The position numbers and the translations under genes were made by a program. Source: JAXMHB01 sp046346965 (GTDB lineage Bacteria > Pseudomonadota > Gammaproteobacteria > Xanthomonadales > SZUA-5). Taken from it: a stretch of 64,000 bases of DNA. The DNA lies in NCBI GenBank assembly GCA_046346965.1, contig JAXMHB010000005.1:1-64000 (forward strand), in the 5' to 3' direction. The notes under the pieces are model-generated. The model searched no databases. It was not told the DNA's origin and saw nothing but the letters and a program-made list of their open reading frames with translations. Below, in pieces: positions 59,088-64,000 of this stretch (position 1 is its first letter; every line of letters starts with the position of its first letter).

Positions 59088-61100
59088 TCAAGCCTCGCGC
59101 GGCAGGAAGAAGAACTCGCTGCCTTCGTGACCCGCATGCTTGAGCGCCGAGTACTGCGGGCGCTGCGGCAGGCGGGCTACGGCGGAACGCTGACCAACCA
59201 ACTCGGAGACGTCCTCGTATAGGCGATAGCCCTCTTCGAGTCCATCCACCTGCTTCAGGGCAGTCAGGAAAGCGTGGGCAAAGATGGAGTGACCGCTGCC
59301 GCCATCGTCCAGCACCGGCTGCAGGCCGCCCGAGGTGATCACCGTGCGCGCCTTGACGCGCGAGATGAACAGCAGGTCTTCCTCTTTGGCATCCAGCGGG
59401 ATCGGATTGATCGCATTGCCGCTCAATGTGCCCGAGTAGCAGGAATCGGCGACCACCAGCACGTGCTTGGCCGCCGACGCGCCGATGTAGTCACTGACCA
59501 CATCGTTGCTGATCCAGGTGTTCGGGTCGCCGCTCTGGCCATCGACCGGCACCCAATAACCCTGCCCGTTCGGGTCGATCTGGCCATGGCCGGCGTAGTA
59601 GATGATCAGATTGTCGTTCTTCTTCATCGCCATGGTGATTTCGGCCAGCTTGGTGATGATCACCTCGCGCCCGACGTTGGTCAGTGTCGTCACCTTGAAT
59701 CCATAGCGCGTGCGCAACTGCTCCGAGATCGCCTCGGCGTCGGCCGCGGCGGTTTTCAGCGCCTGAAAGCCGCTGTAGCTGTCGTTGCCGATCACCAGCG
59801 CGTGGTAATTGCCCAAATCGTCGCGCATGCGGCGCTGGAACATCTTGCTGGTGACGCGCTTGGCCGCCGTCGAACCGCCGCGATCACGCGTGATCAGAAA
59901 GCTCTCCACCGCGCTCAAGCCGTCCTCGGTGATCGCCTGGATCTCCACCGGCGTATCGCCCGCCATCAGGTCCAGATCGATCTGGAACAAGCCGTCGTCG
60001 TCGACGCGGTCTTTGAAATCGCGGTCGTTGATTTTCAGCGCCTTGAGGCTGCCGGCCGGATAGACGCGACCCACGACCTGATAGCTCGGCACGGCCGCGA
60101 GCAGCGGCGCCGCCAGCACGCCACTGCGGGTGGCCGCCAGCCGCGGCGCGATCACCTGGATCTGCGGCGGCGTGCCCTTGGGCGCCGGCCCGCGCTGGCT
60201 GGCGTCGACGCCGAGGGCGGTGAGCAGGCGATCGGTTTCCGAACGCGAGTCCTCGACCGCCTTTTCCTGTTCGCTGACCATGCGTTCGAGCGCGGCGATG
60301 CGCTCGCTGGCCTTGGCTGCGCGGGTGCGATCCGCCGCCGCGGCCGCCAATTCGCTGCGCGCCGCCGACAGCTGACTGCGCGAACCGTCCAACTCGGCCT
60401 GCTTCTGCTTGAGCGTGGAGCGGGTTTGCTCCAGTTGGCCGCGCAGCTGATCGACCTCGGCGCGCAGGCGCTCGGTTTCCTCGGCGGCGGCCTGGCGCTT
60501 GGCTTCCTCTTCCTGCGTCACCAGTTCCAGCTTGCCGTCGGTAATGCCCGACGCCTTGCGGTACCAGTTCATCGCCAGCGTGACGTCTTTGGGCACACCT
60601 TTGCCCGCCTCGTACAGGCTGCCCAGGTTGATCATCGCCGTGTTGCTGCCCTGCTCCGCGGCTTTTCGATACCACTGCAGCGCCGTGGCGTAATCGGGCT
60701 CCACGCCGAGGCCTTGCTCGTAGATCTCGCCGACGTAGTTCATCGCGTCGACATCGCCCTTCTGCGCGGCCGGCAGCCAGACTTTCAGCGCCGTGGAGTA
60801 ACTGGCGCGATCGTAAGCGACATATTCACCGCCGCGGATCGCGCAATCCTGCGCCGTGGTGCGTATGGGCCGCCGCGCCGACAGGTAGGTGAAGTTCCCA
60901 CCCATCTGGCGTACCTGACCCGGCAGCAGGCAGTCGACGATGTACAAATCCTCGACCGTCACTGCGCCCTCTGGCAGATCGACCTTCTTGGCGGCCACCG
61001 GGCCTGCGCCGAGCAGTGCGACTGCCGCCGCCGTGAGCAGAGACAGAGCCGCCAAACGCCACGGGCTCCGGGTTGAGGGACGATGATTGTGTTTCGGCAT
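59088..61100 (-). CDS. Secreted caspase-like (C14) protein with Sel1 repeats
   Basis: 670 residues from the ATG at 61100 (GGAGGA upstream). Signal peptide to about residue 37; Sel1-type repeats about 110-180 (DAMNYVGEIYEQGLGVEPDY, NTAMINLGSLYEAGKGVPKD); a long coiled coil about 190-290; a linker; then a caspase p20-like domain from about 425: YHALVIGNDSYSGF, IIYYAGHGQIDPNG (His) and HVLVVADSCYSGTLSGN (Cys). The catalytic dyad is intact. Bacterial caspase homologues occur in stress and death pathways, but a secreted one with Sel1 repeats has no known substrate. Confidence 0.88.
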   Translation of the reverse strand: MPKHNHRPSTRSPWRLAALSLLTAAAVALLGAGPVAAKKVDLPEGAVTVEDLYIVDCLLPGQVRQMGGNFTYLSARRPIRTTAQDCAIRGGEYVAYDRASYSTALKVWLPAAQKGDVDAMNYVGEIYEQGLGVEPDYATALQWYRKAAEQGSNTAMINLGSLYEAGKGVPKDVTLAMNWYRKASGITDGKLELVTQEEEAKRQAAAEETERLRAEVDQLRGQLEQTRSTLKQKQAELDGSRSQLSAARSELAAAAADRTRAAKASERIAALERMVSEQEKAVEDSRSETDRLLTALGVDASQRGPAPKGTPPQIQVIAPRLAATRSGVLAAPLLAAVPSYQVVGRVYPAGSLKALKINDRDFKDRVDDDGLFQIDLDLMAGDTPVEIQAITEDGLSAVESFLITRDRGGSTAAKRVTSKMFQRRMRDDLGNYHALVIGNDSYSGFQALKTAAADAEAISEQLRTRYGFKVTTLTNVGREVIITKLAEITMAMKKNDNLIIYYAGHGQIDPNGQGYWVPVDGQSGDPNTWISNDVVSDYIGASAAKHVLVVADSCYSGTLSGNAINPIPLDAKEEDLLFISRVKARTVITSGGLQPVLDDGGSGHSIFAHAFLTALKQVDGLEEGYRLYEDVSELVGQRSAVARLPQRPQYSALKHAGHEGSEFFFLPREA

Positions 61101-61123
61101 GGCTGCTGTCCTCCTATGCCTGA

Positions 61124-64000
61124 TCAAAACTCGAAACGTGCGCCCAGATTCACCGTCGAACGGTCCAGACCGTCGACGCCGATGGCCTCGCGCCATTGCA
61201 GATAGGCCTGGCGGCCATTGGCCATCAGGTAAATCAGGCCAAATCCCACGCTGCCATAGCTGCGGTCCGGCGTTTCCGGGCGCAACAGGAAAAACTCCCC
61301 GGCATCGCCGCCGGCAAAAGCCGCGTCGATCACGGTGTCGTCATTGCGCGATTCATGGTTCCACATCACGTCCAGCTGCGGCGTCAGCACGCCGTTCGAC
61401 AGGCTGATCGCACGCGAGATCTGGAAGCCGGCGCCGAGCACCAGCGAACTGACCTGCTGGTCACCGTAGCGCACCGCGAACTCGCTGCCGGACTCGGCAA
61501 AACCGTCGACATCGCTGCGCATGTAGCGCAGGGTGCCGTTCGGCGTAAAGGTCCAGGCGCCGCGATTGACGACATAACCGACGCTGGTGGCAACGGTGAA
61601 TTGACCGGCATCGGTCGAACTGCGGATCAAATCGTCCAAGGTGAAAGCGCTCAGGCGCACGCGCAGCCGGCGGCTTTGATCGAGCGCCACTCGGCCATAA
61701 CTCAGACGCGCATCCCAATACATCTGGTCGTTGATCGAATACGAGGAGTATGCGGTCAAGGTGTAGCCGCGCGTATCCAGGCCGCCGCCGTCGGCCAAAT
61801 CCGATCCGAAGCGGTTGTAGCCGAGCGCCGCGCCCAGAATCCAGCGCGCGCTGCGGCGATAATCGACGCCGGCGGTCAGACCGATGGAATCGAAGTTGGC
61901 GACGACCTCGCGATTGCTGGGTCGCAGGCTTTGGTCGCCGCGACTGATGCTTCCGTTCACGAAGAATCCCCACGGACTGATCAGATCGCCGGGGCCACCG
62001 ACCTCGGGTTCCTCGCTGGCAAACAGCCCGCTCAACAGTCCCAGCGGTATCGCCTGGCTGCCCTGCATCATGCTGAGGCCCGAGACGCTGAGACCCGATC
62101 CGCCCTGATGCAATTCCGTCAAGCGGGAGTCAATGTTGGCGAACTGCGACTCGGCCAGCTCGTTGAGCGAGGCGGAATGCGCGGTCACTTCCTCCGGATA
62201 GACCGCGCGCAGCGCGTTCTGCACATCGGCATTTCGACCAGCGGCAGCATCCTGATACAGCGCTCGGCAGAATGCGGCGACTTGACCTGCCGAGCCGTCG
62301 CACAGTCGTACCACCGGCTGCAATGAATCGGCAGCCAGCCGATTGTCGCCCACCGCATTCCGCAGCAGGTTCTCGGCGTCCTCGCCCTGCGGCGAGACGA
62401 TGGCGGTGGTCTGCTGCGCCGTGTTGTTGGCCGCTACGGGATCGGTGGTCGTAGACGCGACCGTGGCCTGATTGGTGATCGTGGCGGAGGCATTGCCGGC
62501 ATCCACCGTCACCGTCGCCACCAGTTGTGCGCCGGCCGCCAGCGGCGCCGATGCGCGGCACTCGATATTGGCGCCACCAGTGCAACTGAGGCCGGCGCCG
62601 GCGGCCAACACGAAGCTGATACCACTCGGCAGCGGATCGCGAATCACGACGCCGCTGGCCGCCGCCGGACCGGCATTGCGCACGGTCAGCGTGTAGGTGT
62701 AGCGCTCGGCGTACACCACCGGGTCGGCACTGTCCGTCTTGCTGATCTGCAGATCGGCACTGGCCGGCGGTGGCGGCGGCGGGTCACTCTGCAGCGCGAT
62801 GCTGATCTGCGCGGCATTGTTGTTTGGGTTGGGATCGGTCACCGCCGACGCCACGGCCAGCGCGGCGGTCAACGGCGCCGGTCCGGCGGCGTCGGCGTTG
62901 ACGCGGCCGGCCAGTTTCAGCTGGGCCGATTGATTGGCCGCGAGGGTGCTCGCACGGCATTCCAGCGTGGCGCCGGCCGGCGCGCAGACAAAACCGGGGC
63001 CGCTGCCGGAATCGATCACCCAGGCGCCGCCCACGTTGGCGCGCAGCAGCGTGGCACTGGCGTCGGCCGGTCCGTTGTTGCGCAGGCTGACGATGAGCTC
63101 CACCGCATCGCCGGCACGCGCATTGGCCGGCGCGCTGGCCTCCAGCTGCAAATCCGCCAGCGTGGGGCCGCCACCCTGCACCAGGGTGTCTTCATCGTCG
63201 ATATTGTTCGACGGCACCTCGTCCACTTCCGTGGCCGACACGCTGGCCTGATTGCTGATGCGTCCGCTGGCCGGCGCGCGCACGCGCAGCGTGACCGTGG
63301 CATCGGCATTCGCCGCCAGCGATCCGGCGAGGTCACACACCACGGTCGCGGCGAGCGTGCAGTTCCAACCCGGGCCGCTGGCCGACACCAGACTCAGACC
63401 CGCGGGCAGCGGATCGCTCAGACGCACGCCAGTGGCGGCATCCGGGCCCAGATTGCGCACGCGCAGCAGGTACTCGTACTCGCCCCCGGCCGGCACCGGA
63501 TCGATGCTGTCGGTCTTTTGCAGCAGCAGATCGGCGCGCGCCGGCGCGGCGCTGACGGTCACGCTGTCGCTGGCGGACAGCGCACCGCTGCTGTCGAGCG
63601 CAGTGAGCTGGGCGCGATTGGTGTAGGTGCCGGGGGTGCGCGCACGTGTCTCCAGACTGATGACACTGCGCGAGAAGCGTGCCTGCACGGCGCGGCGGCA
63701 ATCGACCCGGTTGCCGCTGAGCGTGCAGGTCCAGCCCTCACCGCTGGCCGCCAGCACCTCCAGGCCGCTCGGCACATCGTCCAGCATGACCAGACCACGC
63801 GCATCCACCTGACCCGGGTTGTCGATGGTCAGGTCGAAGAATGCGCTGGCGCCCAGCGCGACATTGGCGCTGCGCGCGGTCTTGGTGAAGGCCAATGGGA
63901 TGGCCGCGCTGATGGTGGTGCTCTCGGTCGCCTGCACCGCAGTGCCCGACTGCGCCGACTGCGCCTGCGCCTGATTGGTGACGGTAGCGGCCACATCGGC
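61124..64000 (-). CDS. Autotransporter with DUF11 repeats, 5' end outside the window
   Basis: At least 957 residues; the gene runs through the right edge and the start is not seen. The passenger is a series of DUF11-type beta-sandwich repeats (LLLQKTDSIDPVPAGGEYEY, LQISKTDSADPVVYAERYTY, with SDPLPAGLS and RDPLPSGIS). The last 280 residues form an autotransporter-type beta-barrel (GFFVNGSISRGDQSLRP, LTAYSSYSINDQMYWDARLS) ending NLGARFEF, with the terminal Phe needed for outer-membrane insertion. It lies 23 bp upstream of the caspase-like gene, so the two may be co-transcribed. Confidence 0.88.
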   Translation of the reverse strand, partial: ADVAATVTNQAQAQSAQSGTAVQATESTTISAAIPLAFTKTARSANVALGASAFFDLTIDNPGQVDARGLVMLDDVPSGLEVLAASGEGWTCTLSGNRVDCRRAVQARFSRSVISLETRARTPGTYTNRAQLTALDSSGALSASDSVTVSAAPARADLLLQKTDSIDPVPAGGEYEYLLRVRNLGPDAATGVRLSDPLPAGLSLVSASGPGWNCTLAATVVCDLAGSLAANADATVTLRVRAPASGRISNQASVSATEVDEVPSNNIDDEDTLVQGGGPTLADLQLEASAPANARAGDAVELIVSLRNNGPADASATLLRANVGGAWVIDSGSGPGFVCAPAGATLECRASTLAANQSAQLKLAGRVNADAAGPAPLTAALAVASAVTDPNPNNNAAQISIALQSDPPPPPPASADLQISKTDSADPVVYAERYTYTLTVRNAGPAAASGVVIRDPLPSGISFVLAAGAGLSCTGGANIECRASAPLAAGAQLVATVTVDAGNASATITNQATVASTTTDPVAANNTAQQTTAIVSPQGEDAENLLRNAVGDNRLAADSLQPVVRLCDGSAGQVAAFCRALYQDAAAGRNADVQNALRAVYPEEVTAHSASLNELAESQFANIDSRLTELHQGGSGLSVSGLSMMQGSQAIPLGLLSGLFASEEPEVGGPGDLISPWGFFVNGSISRGDQSLRPSNREVVANFDSIGLTAGVDYRRSARWILGAALGYNRFGSDLADGGGLDTRGYTLTAYSSYSINDQMYWDARLSYGRVALDQSRRLRVRLSAFTLDDLIRSSTDAGQFTVATSVGYVVNRGAWTFTPNGTLRYMRSDVDGFAESGSEFAVRYGDQQVSSLVLGAGFQISRAISLSNGVLTPQLDVMWNHESRNDDTVIDAAFAGGDAGEFFLLRPETPDRSYGSVGFGLIYLMANGRQAYLQWREAIGVDGLDRSTVNLGARFEF

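Overview
The window is GC-rich, gene-dense chromosomal DNA from a Gram-negative bacterium. A gammaproteobacterium of the Xanthomonadales/Lysobacterales kind is the best guess. That guess rests on inference from gene content: trpG-trpD-trpC in one neighbourhood, an OxyR with Cys199/Cys208, PhaZ-type PHA depolymerase, FolE2, CorC, DUF1249, DUF2721 and an IPTL-CTERM-like secreted protein. No rRNA or tRNA gene was seen to confirm it.

Layout. 0.2-9.9 kb: a four-gene plus-strand set encoding an FHA/ten-heme membrane cytochrome, a GlcG/HbpS-type lipoprotein, an outer-membrane beta-barrel and a secreted ten-heme cytochrome with a C-terminal LVIVD propeller. It looks like an electron-transfer conduit across the envelope. 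9.9-12.9 kb: dispersed intergenic repeats, one of them split by a complete IS110 element whose 5' non-coding end folds into a convincing bridge RNA; then a CPBP protease. 12.9-22.9 kb: an Asp/Asn hydroxylase, a large degenerate REC/GGDEF/EAL regulator, a spore-coat-U-like secreted protein, a TPR/SPINDLY-type glycosyltransferase, and trpG and trpDC separated by an inverted CTERM gene. 22.9-40.8 kb: mostly housekeeping genes, many coupled by ATGA overlaps: two YcgL/RlaP nucleotidyltransferases, a PfkB kinase, OxyR, an orphan Pycsar-effector-like membrane protein, photolyase plus SDR, a Ser/Thr kinase, CorA, an Lnb-like protein, CorC, PhaZ and FolE2.

40.9-52.5 kb is the accessory region. It holds 136-bp tandem repeats, small lower-GC genes, a broken WYL regulator, two near-identical REP-associated tyrosine transposase (RAYT) units with their own upstream and downstream repeat families, a 21-bp-phased array between them, an IS66 element that split the second RAYT, a run of progressively shorter RAYT 3' ends, and a low-GC DUF262-HEPN gene pair that is a candidate defence or toxin module.

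52.8-64 kb: a DUF72 protein, a second TPR Ser/Thr kinase, a PepQ-like peptidase, a CsgG-like lipoprotein-type protein, DUF1249, a secreted caspase-like protein with Sel1 repeats, and a DUF11-repeat autotransporter that runs off the right edge.

The strongest observations are the IS110 bridge RNA, whose four guide segments match the actual genomic target and element ends, the RAYT/repeat complex, the DUF262-HEPN pair, and the cytochrome-barrel module.
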